Shown one piece after another: positions 43,874 to 52,933 of a DNA stretch of 64,000 bases. Source of the stretch: JBGAPI01 sp044221335 (GTDB lineage: Bacteria > Pseudomonadota > Gammaproteobacteria > Xanthomonadales > Ahniellaceae). The DNA lies in contig JBGAPI010000021.1 of NCBI GenBank assembly GCA_044221335.1, forward strand, positions 1-64,000, given 5' to 3'. The notes below the pieces were generated by a model. It searched no databases and had not been told where the DNA came from. It worked only from the letters and a program-made list of their open reading frames with translations. Each line of letters opens with the position of its first letter. The stretch's first letter is position 1. The translations under genes and the position numbers were made by a program.

Positions 43874-45967
43874 TCAGGACGACAACAAGCCCACATCGGC
43901 GATCGCCAGGAACTGCGCCCGCAACCGCGCCAGCAGCGCCAGCCGGTTCGCGCGCACGCCCGCATCGTCGACCATCACCATCACCCCGTCGAAGAACGCA
44001 TCGACAGCCGCTTGCAGCGCGGCGAGACGACGCAGCGCATCGACGTAGCGACGCGAAGCCAGCAGCGGCGCGACTTCCGTGACCGCGGCATCGACCGCCG
44101 CGCCGAGCGCGGCTTCCGCGCCGGCCTCGAGGCGCGACGCATCGACCGATGGCGCGATCGCGATCGCCTTCTCGCCGGCCTGGCGCAGGATGTTGCCGAT
44201 GCGCTTGTTCGCCGCGGCGAGCTTCTCCGCCTCCGGGAGCTTGCCGAACTCGACGACCGCGGTGAGGCGCTGGTCGAAGTCGGAGAGACTGGTCGGACGC
44301 AACGCCAGCACCGCCTCGAAGGCGCCCGGGCGGACGCCGCGATCGGCGGCGTAGCCGCGCAGGCGCTCGACGACGAAGTCGTAGAGTTCGGTCGCGACGG
44401 CATCCGTCCGGCTCGCGTCGACCACGGCGACGGCCTCACGGAACAGCGCATCGAGGTCGAGATCGAGCCTGCCCTCGATCAGCGTGCGGGCCAGACCGAG
44501 CGCATTGCGCCGCAGCGAGAACGGATCCTTGTTGCCGGTCGGCTTCTGCCCGATCGCGAACAGGCCGGCCAGCGTGTCGAGCTTCTCGGCGATCGCCAAC
44601 ACGCGACCCAGAGCCGACGGAGCGATCGCGTCGCCGGCGAAGCGCGGCTGGTAGAACTCGTCGAGCGCGGCCGCGATGATCGCCGGTTCGCCCTGCGCCA
44701 GCGCGTAAGTGCGGCCCATGATGCCCTGCAGCTCCGGGAACTCGCCGACCATCCGGCTCAGCAGGTCGCACTTCGACAGCATCGCCGCACGCGTCGCGCC
44801 GGCGGCATCGAGGCCCAGCCGATTCGCGATCGTCCGCGCCAATTCGGCGACCCGGCAACTCTTGTCCCAGATGCTCCCCAGTTTCGCCTGGTAGGTGACC
44901 TTCTTCAGCCCGTCGAAATGGACCTCGAGCGGCAGCTTGAGGTCCTCGTCGAAAAAGAACTTGGCGTCGGCGAAGCGCGGCCGGATCACCCGCTCGTAGC
45001 CCTTGCGGATCTCGGTCGGGTCCTTGGAATCGATGTTGGCGATGCCGACGAAGTGCGCGGTCAGCGCGCCGGCGGCGTCGAGCACCGGGAAGAAGCGCTG
45101 GTTCTTCTGCATGGTCTCGATCAGCGCTTCCTTCGGCACTGCGAGGAACTCGCGGTCGAAGGCGCAGGCGATCGCGCGCGGCCACTCGTTGAGGCAGGTG
45201 ACCTCGTCGACCAGCTCCGCGTCCATCCGCGCGACGAGGCCGCCGCCGATCTTCGCGACCGCAATCTCGACCTCGGCCCGCACCCGCGCCCCGCGCTCGA
45301 CCGGATCGACCAGGACGTTCGCGCCGCGCAGGGCGGCGACGTAGGTCGCAGCGCGCGCGTCGGCGATCGTCACGGCCGACGGATGGTGGAAACGATGGCC
45401 ACGGCTGTCTCGGCCGGCGACCAGACCCAGCACCGTCGCCGGCACGATCGCGTCGCCGAACAGCAGCACCAGCCAGTGCGCCGGGCGCACGAACTGCACG
45501 TCGCGATCCCCCCAGCGCATCGGCTTCGGGATCGGCAGGCCCTTCAGCGCCTCGACGACGATCTCCGGCAGCAGGCTCGCGGTCGCGGCGCCCGGCTTCT
45601 CGCTGCGCGCGACGAAGCGCTCGCCCTTGGCATCGGTCGTGCGGCCGAGCGCGTCGACGGCGACGCCGTTCTTCGCGGCGAAACCGGTCAGCGCCGGCGT
45701 CGGCTGGCCGTCCTTCAGGCCGATGTTGAGGTAGGGCCCGAGCACTTCGGACTTCTGCGTCGGCTGCTCGACGGCGACCGCCGGAAGCGCGACGGCAAGG
45801 CGACGCGGCGAATACAGCGGCGCGGCGCCGGCGCTGTCGTGCGCGATGCCGCGCTTCGCGAGGCCCGCGACGACGCCGTCGAAGAAGGCCTGCGCCAGTT
45901 CCGGCAGGGCCTTCGGCGGTAGTTCCTCGGTGCCGAGTTCGATCAGGAGCGGGAGTTGTTGCGTCAT
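43874..45967 (-). CDS. glyS: Glycyl-tRNA synthetase beta subunit
   Basis: A 697-residue subunit of the bacterial alpha2beta2 GlyRS, needed for tRNA recognition and charging with glycine. The N-terminal LLIELGTEELPPKAL, the GPYLNIGLKDGQPTPALTGF segment, NEWPRAIACAFDREFLAVP and the HD-like and C-terminal DALR-type anticodon-binding helices are typical, and the length matches the family. AAGGA lies six bases before the ATG at 45967; an ATG two codons earlier overlaps the cupin stop but has no spacing to that site. Unusually, the glyQ partner is separated from it by two small genes within the same overlapping operon. Confidence 0.96.
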   Translation of the reverse strand: MTQQLPLLIELGTEELPPKALPELAQAFFDGVVAGLAKRGIAHDSAGAAPLYSPRRLAVALPAVAVEQPTQKSEVLGPYLNIGLKDGQPTPALTGFAAKNGVAVDALGRTTDAKGERFVARSEKPGAATASLLPEIVVEALKGLPIPKPMRWGDRDVQFVRPAHWLVLLFGDAIVPATVLGLVAGRDSRGHRFHHPSAVTIADARAATYVAALRGANVLVDPVERGARVRAEVEIAVAKIGGGLVARMDAELVDEVTCLNEWPRAIACAFDREFLAVPKEALIETMQKNQRFFPVLDAAGALTAHFVGIANIDSKDPTEIRKGYERVIRPRFADAKFFFDEDLKLPLEVHFDGLKKVTYQAKLGSIWDKSCRVAELARTIANRLGLDAAGATRAAMLSKCDLLSRMVGEFPELQGIMGRTYALAQGEPAIIAAALDEFYQPRFAGDAIAPSALGRVLAIAEKLDTLAGLFAIGQKPTGNKDPFSLRRNALGLARTLIEGRLDLDLDALFREAVAVVDASRTDAVATELYDFVVERLRGYAADRGVRPGAFEAVLALRPTSLSDFDQRLTAVVEFGKLPEAEKLAAANKRIGNILRQAGEKAIAIAPSVDASRLEAGAEAALGAAVDAAVTEVAPLLASRRYVDALRRLAALQAAVDAFFDGVMVMVDDAGVRANRLALLARLRAQFLAIADVGLLSS

Positions 45968-45969
45968 GG

Positions 45970-46311
45970 TCATTCCTTGCGGCCGGCCTCGCCGCCCTCG
46001 GGACCGTAGAAGATCACCCAGGTGGCGAAGTCGGCAGTGAAGTGTTCGAAACGGTGTTCGACGCCGGCCGGCACGAACAGGAGCTCGCCGGGCGCGAACG
46101 GGCGGCACTCGCCGCCCACGGAAAATTCGCCGTGGCCCGACAGCACGACGTAGACCTCGTCTCGCGTGTGCGGCTGCTGGCGGTCGACACCGACCGGGCG
46201 GTAGATCTCGATCGCTAGGCTGCCATGGCGGAACAGCTCGGCGAAGGTCCTCGTCTCGGTGAGCTGCGCCAGCGCCTCTGGCGTCAGCCGCATCGGCAAC
46301 GGGCTGGTCAC
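45970..46311 (-). CDS. Small cupin-domain protein
   Basis: A 113-residue single-domain cupin. The metal-binding pattern is visible as QPHTRDEVYVVLSGHGEF (His, Glu) and PAGVEHRFEHF (His), giving a beta-barrel of the kind that binds a metal and a small ligand. The GTG at 46311 forms a GTGA overlap with the stop of the GST gene and is preferred; an ATG at 46293 is the alternative. The substrate is unknown. It lies between the two glycyl-tRNA synthetase subunit genes, followed directly by glyS. Confidence 0.85.
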   Translation of the reverse strand: MTSPLPMRLTPEALAQLTETRTFAELFRHGSLAIEIYRPVGVDRQQPHTRDEVYVVLSGHGEFSVGGECRPFAPGELLFVPAGVEHRFEHFTADFATWVIFYGPEGGEAGRKE

Positions 46312-46961
46312 GATGTTGCTCCGGCGGTCGTCGGCACCGGCGCCGTGAAGGCCACGTGGTACTTCTCGAACACCGGCAGCGCCTCGGTCGCGGCGATCCG
46401 CGCCGCCAGCATCGGCCAGCGCGCGAAGTCGTAGCCGGCCGCCTCGCGCAGGTAGGTGCCGAAGCACGACAGCGTGATGTCCATCTGGCTCGGCCATTCG
46501 CCGCCGAGCCATTCCCGCTCGCGCCAGGACGCGGTGAGCGCCTCCAGCGCATCGAGCGCCGCCTCGGACTGCAGCAGGCAGCGGTCCACCCAGGGCGGGT
46601 GGCGCTTTTCCGCCGGCCGGAAGATCCGCTCCATCATCACCTGGATGCCCTTGTCGATCGCGCCGGTGGCGAGCGCCAGGAAGTGCTGCGCTTCGCGGCG
46701 CGGCACGCCGTGCGCCGGCAGCAGCGCGCGCTCGGGGCCGACGCTGTCGTCGAGCCAGTCGAGGATCATCGCCGACTCGATCAGCGCCGCGCCGTCGTCC
46801 AGCACCAGGGTCGGCACCCTGCCGAGCGGGTTGTGCTCGCGGATGCGGTCGAAATCGCGCCCGACCGACCAGTCGCGATGCTCGAAGTCCATGCCGAGCA
46901 GGTCGAGCGAGATGGCGACTCTCCGGACATAGGGCGAGTCGAACATGCCGATCAGGATCAT
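46308..46961 (-). CDS. Glutathione S-transferase family protein
   Basis: A 217-residue cytosolic protein with an N-terminal thioredoxin-like domain (MILIGMFDSPYVRRVAISLD; a Ser at the catalytic turn; the cis-Pro in GRVPTLVLDD; the glutathione-binding ES pair in ALIESAMI). The C-terminal all-helical domain is typical (WLGGEWPSQMDITLSCF). Detoxification of electrophiles by glutathione conjugation is the family role; the actual substrate is unknown. The ATG overlaps the glyQ stop as ATGA and its own stop overlaps the cupin start, so it is embedded in the glyQ-glyS operon. Confidence 0.9.
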   Translation of the reverse strand: MILIGMFDSPYVRRVAISLDLLGMDFEHRDWSVGRDFDRIREHNPLGRVPTLVLDDGAALIESAMILDWLDDSVGPERALLPAHGVPRREAQHFLALATGAIDKGIQVMMERIFRPAEKRHPPWVDRCLLQSEAALDALEALTASWREREWLGGEWPSQMDITLSCFGTYLREAAGYDFARWPMLAARIAATEALPVFEKYHVAFTAPVPTTAGATS

Positions 46962-47863
46962 GCCGCCGCCCTGGCCGCCGCCTTGAGCCCCGGGAAGCCC
47001 AGCGCCTCGCGCTTGGCGAAGTAGGCCTGCGCCACCGCCTTGGCGATGGTGCGGACCCGCAGGATGTAGCGCTGCCGCTCGGTCACCGAGATCGCGCGAC
47101 GGGCGTCGAGCAGGTTGAACGCGTGCGAGGCCTTGCAGACCTGGTCGTAGGCCGGCAGCGGCAGTCCCGCCTCGACGAGCTTGGTCGCCTCGCCCTCGCA
47201 GACGTCGAACCAGTGCAGCAGTTCGGCGACATTGGCGTGCTCGAAGTTGTAGGCGCTCTGCTCGATCTCGTTCTGCAGGTAGACGTCGCCGTAGGTGACC
47301 ACGCCCTGCGGGCCTTCGGTCCACACGAGGTCATAGACCCGGTCGACGTTCTGCAGGTACATCGCGAGCCGCTCGAGGCCGTAGGTGATCTCGCCGGTCA
47401 CCGGCTTGCAGTCGAGGCCGCCAGCCTGCTGGAAGTAGGTGAACTGGGTCACCTCCATGCCGTTCAGCCACACCTCCCAGCCGAGGCCCCAGGCGCCGAG
47501 CGTCGGCGATTCCCAGTTGTCCTCGACGAAGCGCAGGTCGTGTACCAGCGGGTCGATGCCGAGCTCGCGCAGCGAGCCGACGTAGAGCTCGAGGATGTCG
47601 TCGGGATTGGGCTTCAGCACGACCTGGTACTGGTAGTAGTGCTGCAGCCGGTTCGGGTTCTCGCCGTAGCGGCCGTCGGTCGGGCGGCGCGAGGGCTGCA
47701 CGTAGGCCGCGTTCCACGGCTCGGGACCGAGCGCCCGCAGGAAGGTCGCCGGATGGAAGGTGCCGGCGCCGACTTCGGTGTCGAAGGGCTGGATCAGCAC
47801 GCAGCCCTGGCGGGCCCAGTACGCATTGAGGGTCTGGATGATCTGCTGGAAAGTCGGGCGCAT
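46958..47863 (-). CDS. glyQ: Glycyl-tRNA synthetase alpha subunit
   Basis: A 301-residue class II catalytic subunit of alpha2beta2 GlyRS. TFQQIIQTLNAYWARQGCVL, DTEVGAGTFHPATFLRALGP, YVQPSRRPTDGRYGENPNRL and EVWLNGMEVTQFTYFQQAGG contain the class II motifs and glycine pocket and are almost invariant in the family. The ATG at 47863 (MRPTFQQ), with AGGAA upstream, is chosen; a longer frame opens upstream without conserved sequence. It is the first gene of glyQ-GST-cupin-glyS and is divergent from the secretion ATPase gene. Confidence 0.97.
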   Translation of the reverse strand: MRPTFQQIIQTLNAYWARQGCVLIQPFDTEVGAGTFHPATFLRALGPEPWNAAYVQPSRRPTDGRYGENPNRLQHYYQYQVVLKPNPDDILELYVGSLRELGIDPLVHDLRFVEDNWESPTLGAWGLGWEVWLNGMEVTQFTYFQQAGGLDCKPVTGEITYGLERLAMYLQNVDRVYDLVWTEGPQGVVTYGDVYLQNEIEQSAYNFEHANVAELLHWFDVCEGEATKLVEAGLPLPAYDQVCKASHAFNLLDARRAISVTERQRYILRVRTIAKAVAQAYFAKREALGFPGLKAAARAAA

Positions 47864-48018
47864 GACGGGGAATTCCTGGACGTATTCGAGTCCGCCGTCG
47901 CGAAGCCGGCCGGACAAAGCGGGTTAGTATATCGCTCGTCCCAGGGTGGAGGCCGCCAGGCCGCCGTCCCGCAAGCGCAATTCCGCAGCACGCCGGCCGC
48001 GCCGGCCCAGCCGAGCAC

Positions 48019-49869
48019 ATGATGGCCGGAACCGAGACCAGCAGCAGTTCGGCCACCGTCGGCGGTGCGGCGGCGGAACGCTCGTCCTTCGCGATCGCGC
48101 GGTTCACGCCGAACAAGCGACTCGACCTCGACGAGGTGCTGATCGGACTGGTGCAGGAAGCGGTGATCAGCGAGGACGACTCGCGCCGGGTCCGGATCGG
48201 CAACCGCGGTGCCGCCCGCTCCGAAGTGCACCCGCTGGTGCTGATCGCCAACGCGAAGCTGTTCCATGCCAGCCAGCCCGACATCGCGCTGACCCTGGAA
48301 TTCCTGACCCAGTGGGTGGCGCAGCACGCCGGCCTGCCCTACCTGCGCATCGATCCGACCAAGGTCGACGTGGCGACGGTCGGCCCGCTGGTCACCGCCG
48401 CCTATGCCGCGCGCTACCGCATCCTGCCGATCGAGCTGTCCGGCAACTCGCTGACGATCGCGACCAGCGAGCCCTTCGACCTGCGCTGGGTCGACGACCT
48501 GTCGAACGTTCTGCGGGTGCAGATCCGCCGGGTGATCGCCAATCCGCTCGACGTCAACCGCTTCCTCATCGAGTTCTACGGCGTCACCCGCGCGGTGGCG
48601 AAGGCGCGCGAATCGAAGCAGGGCGAAGGCAAGTCCAGCACCCTGCTCAACTTCGAGCAGCTGGTGGAGCTCGGCAAGTCCGGCGAGGTCGGCGCCGACG
48701 ACCAGAACATCGTGCGGGTGGTCGACTGGCTGCTGCAGTACGCCTACGAGCAGCGCGCCAGCGACATCCACATCGAACCCCGCCGGGACGTCTGCCGGGT
48801 GCGCTTCCGCATCGACGGCGTCCTGCACAAGGTGTTCGAGGTGCCGAGTGCGGTCGCGCCGGCGATCACCGCGCGGGTGAAGATCCTCGGCCGGATGGAC
48901 ATCGCCGAGCGCCGCCGCCCGCAGGACGGCCGCATCAAGATGCGCACGCCGGGCGGCCGCGAGGTGGAGATGCGAATTTCCACCATGCCGACCGCGTTCG
49001 GCGAGAAGTGCGTGATGCGCCTGTTCAACCCGGACTTCGTGCTGAAGAGCTTCGGTGACCTCGGCTTCTCCCCCGACGAGGAGAACACCTGGCGCCGCCT
49101 GGTCGAGCGCCCGCACGGCATCGTGCTCGTCACCGGCCCGACCGGTTCCGGCAAGACCACCACCCTGTACTCGACGCTGAAGCATCTCGCCACCTCGGAC
49201 GTCAACGTCTGCACGGTCGAAGACCCGATCGAAATGGTGGCCGAGGAGTTCAACCAGATGCAGGTGCAGCCGGTGATCGACCTCACCTTCGCTGCCGGCG
49301 TCCGCACCCTGCTGCGCCAGGACCCCGACATCATCATGGTCGGCGAGATCCGCGACCTCGAGACCGCCGAGATGGCGGTGCAGGCCTCGCTGACCGGTCA
49401 CCTGGTGCTGTCGACGCTGCACACCAACGACTCGCCGAGCGCGGTCACCCGACTGCTCGACCTCGGCGTGCCGCATTACCTGATCCAGTCGACACTGGCG
49501 GGCATCGTGGCCCAGCGCCTGATCCGCCGACTCTGCCCCTACTGCCGCGTCGCGGGCCCGCTGAACGAGGAGCGCTGGCGGGTGCTGACGGTCGGCTACA
49601 GCGTGCGCACCCCGAGCCAGGCGATGCACGCCGTCGGCTGCGACGAGTGCCGCCAGACCGGTTTCGCCGGTCGCACCGCGATCTACGAGATGATGCCGAT
49701 CACCGAAGGCCTGCGCGCCGCGATCAAGGCCAACCTCGACCTCCCCGCCTTCCGCCTGATCGCCATGCGCGAAGGCCTGAAGCCGCTCCGGATCAGCGCC
49801 GCGGCACAGGTGGCGCGCGGGATCACCACGCTGGAGGAGGCGCTGTCGGTGCTGCCGCCCGTCGAATAG
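48019..49869 (+). CDS. GspE/PilB-type secretion or pilus ATPase (orphan)
   Basis: A 616-residue hexameric-type ATPase. The N-terminal ~180 residues resemble the MshEN domain that binds c-di-GMP in some PilB/GspE proteins. The catalytic core has SDIHIEP, Walker A GPTGSGKTT (~372-380), the Asp box (TLLRQDPDIIMVGEIRDLET) and the His box (SLTGHLVLSTLHTND). Two CxxC pairs (CPYC near 507, CDEC near 540) form the C-terminal zinc knuckle. No pilin, secretin or inner-membrane platform gene is adjacent, so whether it serves a type II secretion system or type IV pilus is unknown. A GGDEF enzyme elsewhere in the window makes a c-di-GMP link plausible but unproven. Confidence 0.9.
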   Translation: MMAGTETSSSSATVGGAAAERSSFAIARFTPNKRLDLDEVLIGLVQEAVISEDDSRRVRIGNRGAARSEVHPLVLIANAKLFHASQPDIALTLEFLTQWVAQHAGLPYLRIDPTKVDVATVGPLVTAAYAARYRILPIELSGNSLTIATSEPFDLRWVDDLSNVLRVQIRRVIANPLDVNRFLIEFYGVTRAVAKARESKQGEGKSSTLLNFEQLVELGKSGEVGADDQNIVRVVDWLLQYAYEQRASDIHIEPRRDVCRVRFRIDGVLHKVFEVPSAVAPAITARVKILGRMDIAERRRPQDGRIKMRTPGGREVEMRISTMPTAFGEKCVMRLFNPDFVLKSFGDLGFSPDEENTWRRLVERPHGIVLVTGPTGSGKTTTLYSTLKHLATSDVNVCTVEDPIEMVAEEFNQMQVQPVIDLTFAAGVRTLLRQDPDIIMVGEIRDLETAEMAVQASLTGHLVLSTLHTNDSPSAVTRLLDLGVPHYLIQSTLAGIVAQRLIRRLCPYCRVAGPLNEERWRVLTVGYSVRTPSQAMHAVGCDECRQTGFAGRTAIYEMMPITEGLRAAIKANLDLPAFRLIAMREGLKPLRISAAAQVARGITTLEEALSVLPPVE

Positions 49870-50028
49870 CAGCGACTGCCGGAGCGGCGTGAGCCGCGAT
49901 GTCTGAGCGGCGACAGCCGCGACCGGCGAGGCCTCACCCGCGCGGCTCGCGTCGCTTCCATCCAGCCTGACGCCTGACGGAGCCCCACCGCCTGGGCTTC
50001 GAACACGGTGCATTGCTCCGACAATCCT

Positions 50029-50051
50029 GGCCCGGTGCTGCGCACCGGGCC
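50029..50051. repeat. Perfect GC-rich hairpin
   Basis: GGCCCGGTGC-TGC-GCACCGGGCC is a 10-bp perfect stem with a 3-nt loop in the 274-bp gap between the secretion ATPase and the amidotransferase gene. It has no T-tract, so a terminator is doubtful. Nothing else was recognised in this gap. Confidence 0.55.
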
Positions 50052-50143
50052 GCCCCCTTCACTCGAGGCGGCTGTCACGGCCGCTTCGCTGGCTGTTGGC
50101 AGCGGTACGGCATCGGAGTGAAGCGGGCTCCTACACTAGAGCC

Positions 50144-50857
50144 ATGACACTCCTCATCGTCCAGACCGGCTCCGCCCTCCCCCCGATCCGTGCCCGCCAC
50201 GGCGACTTTCCGCATTGGTTCCGGACTGGCATGGGGATTCCGCGTTCCGCGGTGCGGGTGGTCGACGCGCGCATGTCGGAGGTGCTGCCGGATCCGCGCG
50301 ACTTTCGCGGCGTGATCGTCACCGGCTCGGGCAGCATGGTCACCGAGCGCGAGGCGTGGAGCGAGCGCACCGCGGCGTGGCTGCGACGGGTGGTCGAAGC
50401 GGGGCGTCCCTTGCTCGGGGTCTGCTATGGGCATCAGCTGCTCGCGCACGCCTACGGCGGCCGGGTCGACTACAACCCGCGCGGCCGCGAGATCGGCACG
50501 GTGCGGGTCGAGTTCGACGCCACGGCGACCCGCGGCGACGCGCTGCTCGGCGCAGTCCCGCCGATGATCCACGCGCAGGCGACCCACCTGCAGTCGGTGC
50601 TGGAGGCGCCCCGCGATGCGGTGGTGCTCGCACGCTCGTCGCTCGACGACTGCCACGCGCTGCGCATCGGCGAGCGCGCCTGGGGCCTGCAGTTCCACCC
50701 GGAGTTCTCGGTCGCGGCGATCCGGGGCTATATCCATGCGCGACGCGACGCGATCCGCAACGAAGGACTCGATCCTGAATCGCTGCACAACGCCGTGCGC
50801 CCCGCGCCGTTCGCCCGCGCGCTGCTCCGGCGTTTCGCCGGCATGGCCTTGCGCTGA
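50144..50857 (+). CDS. Class I glutamine amidotransferase-like protein
   Basis: A 237-residue protein with a complete GATase-I triad: Cys94 in LLGVCYGHQLLAHAYGG, His185 and Glu187 in GLQFHPEFS. It is a stand-alone domain of the GuaA-like GATase family, similar to enzymes that take ammonia from glutamine or hydrolyse gamma-glutamyl compounds. The partner synthase or substrate cannot be read from context. The ATG at 50144 begins the first strand (MTLLIVQTGS). A short hairpin (50858-50874) follows the stop. Confidence 0.88.
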   Translation: MTLLIVQTGSALPPIRARHGDFPHWFRTGMGIPRSAVRVVDARMSEVLPDPRDFRGVIVTGSGSMVTEREAWSERTAAWLRRVVEAGRPLLGVCYGHQLLAHAYGGRVDYNPRGREIGTVRVEFDATATRGDALLGAVPPMIHAQATHLQSVLEAPRDAVVLARSSLDDCHALRIGERAWGLQFHPEFSVAAIRGYIHARRDAIRNEGLDPESLHNAVRPAPFARALLRRFAGMALR

Positions 50858-50874
50858 GACGCCCACCGGGCGTC
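50858..50874 (+). terminator. Hairpin immediately after the amidotransferase stop
   Basis: GACGCCC-ACC-GGGCGTC forms a 7-bp perfect stem right after TGA. There is no T-run, so termination is uncertain. Confidence 0.35.
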
Positions 50875-51045
50875 CGACGCGCCGGGCCATCGTCCGCGTC
50901 CCGCAGCGCGAAACCCGCGTCGCGACTGGATTTCCCGAGTGTGCGGGCGGACCCGACCGGGAGGCCACCGGACATTGATACTTGATCCAACCTTCCCTAG
51001 TCTGCATCGTTCGGGTCCTGGCCCGTCCACTCGAGGAGCATCACC

Positions 51046-51837
51046 ATGAGTTTTCGTACGGTCGCCGCGGGACGCGGCGTCGAATGGGTCACCGAAGGCG
51101 CCAAGCGCATTCTCGCCAAGCCCGAGGTCTTCGGCGTGATGGCCTTGATCATCGGCGTGATCAGCGGCGTTCCGGTCCTGGGCATCGTCAACCTCATCAT
51201 CGGCCCCGCATTGCTGGGCGGCCTGTTCTGGGCCCTGCGCGAGCACGAGGCCGGACGACCGACCGAGGTCGGCCAGCTGTTCACCGCCTTCCAGCAGCCG
51301 GGCAAGGCCGGCCCGATGCTGACGCTCTGCCTGCCCCTGGTCGCCGGCGGCATCGTCGCGGCGATCATCGGCGCGGTGATCTTCGGCGCGGTGATCGCGG
51401 CGGCCGTGGCGGGTGGACGCGCCGGCGGCGGTATCGGGGTCGTCGGCGGACTCGTCGGCGCCGTGATCATGCTCGCCATCGGCATCGCGATCGCGTTCAC
51501 CACGTTCTTCGCGGTCGCCCGCACCATGCTCGACAACGTCGCGCCGTTCGACGCGATGAAGGAGAGCATCAGCGCCTGCATCGCCAATGTCGGCGCCGTG
51601 CTGCTCTACGCCGTGCTGGTGTTCCTGGCCGCGCTGATCCTGTCGCCTGTCATGTTCATCCCCGTCCTCGGCGCGATGATCCACGGCGCCGTGATGGCCG
51701 CCATCTCGGGCGGCGCGCTGTACACCGCCTATCTCGACGTGTTCGGCGCGACCGCGTCGGCCCCGCCGAGCTTCCCGCCGTCGATGGGCCCGCCGCCGGG
51801 CGAACCGCCGTCGGCTCCGCCGCCGCCGCCCATGTAG
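51046..51837 (+). CDS. Polytopic membrane protein (BPSS1780-like)
   Basis: A 263-residue inner-membrane protein with GAGGAG before its ATG. About four to six hydrophobic segments are seen: VMALIIGVISGVPVLGIVNL, MLTLCLPLVAGGIVAAIIGA, GGLVGAVIMLAIGIAIAFTT, VLLYAVLVFLAALILSPVMF. The N-terminal GRGVEWVTEGAKRILAKPEV is typical of the BPSS1780/DUF2189-like group of unknown function. The C-terminal ~35 residues are an unusual Pro/Ser-rich tail (PPSFPPSMGPPPGEPPSAPP). It is followed by a strong terminator and appears monocistronic. Confidence 0.8.
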   Translation: MSFRTVAAGRGVEWVTEGAKRILAKPEVFGVMALIIGVISGVPVLGIVNLIIGPALLGGLFWALREHEAGRPTEVGQLFTAFQQPGKAGPMLTLCLPLVAGGIVAAIIGAVIFGAVIAAAVAGGRAGGGIGVVGGLVGAVIMLAIGIAIAFTTFFAVARTMLDNVAPFDAMKESISACIANVGAVLLYAVLVFLAALILSPVMFIPVLGAMIHGAVMAAISGGALYTAYLDVFGATASAPPSFPPSMGPPPGEPPSAPPPPPM

Positions 51838-52168
51838 TCGGGACGCGCGGGACGCCGGTCATCGCCCTCTCTCGCCTGCGGGAGAGGGCCGACGGCGGCA
51901 AGCTCAGGACATGAAGATGCGCCCTCCGGGGCGCATTCTTTTTGGCGCGCCCGGCACGCCGATTCCGGGACGATTCGCGATGGCGGGCAGGGCCCGCGCT
52001 GCGGCGAGCAGGCGGGTACTACCCCTCCGTCGTCCGGTGCGAAGTTGCTGCGGCGCCCGTTGAACGAAGGACGTCGAGAACGATGGACCTCGAACGGCGC
52101 ATCTGCGCAGCGCGGCAGGTCGCGATTCGCGCTGCCGAGAGCTTGCACCCGGCCGGCCGGAGGCCGCC
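51838..52168. other. Gap between the membrane protein gene and tatC
   Basis: It holds a GCCCTCTC/GAGAGGGC hairpin (~51865-51890), the terminator at 51917 and, near 51980, a GGCGGGCAGGGCCCGC palindrome. No gene is convincing in the remaining ~170 bp. Confidence 0.5.
51917..51943 (+). terminator. Rho-independent terminator of the membrane protein gene
   Basis: ATGCGCCC-TCCG-GGGCGCAT, an 8-bp perfect stem with a 4-nt loop, is followed by TCTTTTT on the plus strand. Confidence 0.9.
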
Positions 52169-52933
52169 CTACGCGTTCGCCACCTTCTCGCGCGGCGTCA
52201 CCAGCCGCGCCGCGACCAGCCCGACCTCGAACAGGATGCACAGCGGGATCGCCAGCAGCAGCATCGAGGTGACGTCGGGGGGCGCCAGGATCGCCGAGGC
52301 GACCGTGGCGCCCAGGATCACGTAGCGCCGGGCCGCGGCCATCTGTGCCGGGGTGAACCAGCCCAGCGCGGCGATGATCACGATCGCGACCGGCACCTCG
52401 AAGCAGACGCCGAACGCGAAGAAGGTGGTCAGCACGAAATCGAGGTAGTGGGCGATGTCGGTCATCATCGCGACGCCGTCCGGCGTCATCGCCGCCAGCA
52501 CGTGGAATGCGGTCGGCAGCACCAGGAAATACGCGAAGGCGACGCCGGCGTAGAACAGCAGCACGGACGACAGCAGGAGCGGCACCGCAAGGCGGCGCTC
52601 GTGGCGGTACAGGCCGGGCGCGACGAAGGCCCAGGCCTGGTAGAGGATGACCGGGATCGCCGCCGCCAGCGCGGAGAACGCGGCCAGCTTCAACGGCACC
52701 ACGAACGGTCCGGCGACGTCGATCGCGATCAGTCGCCCGCCTTCGGGCAGCTGCGCGACCAGCGGCTTCGCCAGCAGGGCGTAGAGGTCGCGGGCGTAGG
52801 GCACGGCGAACACCATCGCCACCGCCCAGGCCGCGACCGCCTTGACCAGTCGCGAGCGCAGCTCGACCAGGTGCGACAGGAAGGTCTGCTCGCCGGCGTC
52901 TTCGGTGCCGGTGTCGGGAGCGGAGTCGTTCAC
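52169..52933 (-). CDS. tatC: Sec-independent protein translocase TatC
   Basis: A 254-residue six-TM protein, the signal-peptide receptor of the twin-arginine pathway. FLSHLVELRSRLVKAVAAWA is the conserved N-terminal cytoplasmic motif before TM1, and FVAPGLYRHERRLAVPLLLS and AFGVCFEVPVAIVIIAALGW are diagnostic; the ILAPPDVTSMLLLAIPL segment precedes the last TMs. The ATG overlaps the tatB stop by 4 bp (ATGA). The TAG stop lies in a GTAGGGCGGCC motif. It completes a tatABC operon for export of folded proteins. Confidence 0.97.
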   Translation of the reverse strand: MNDSAPDTGTEDAGEQTFLSHLVELRSRLVKAVAAWAVAMVFAVPYARDLYALLAKPLVAQLPEGGRLIAIDVAGPFVVPLKLAAFSALAAAIPVILYQAWAFVAPGLYRHERRLAVPLLLSSVLLFYAGVAFAYFLVLPTAFHVLAAMTPDGVAMMTDIAHYLDFVLTTFFAFGVCFEVPVAIVIIAALGWFTPAQMAAARRYVILGATVASAILAPPDVTSMLLLAIPLCILFEVGLVAARLVTPREKVANA

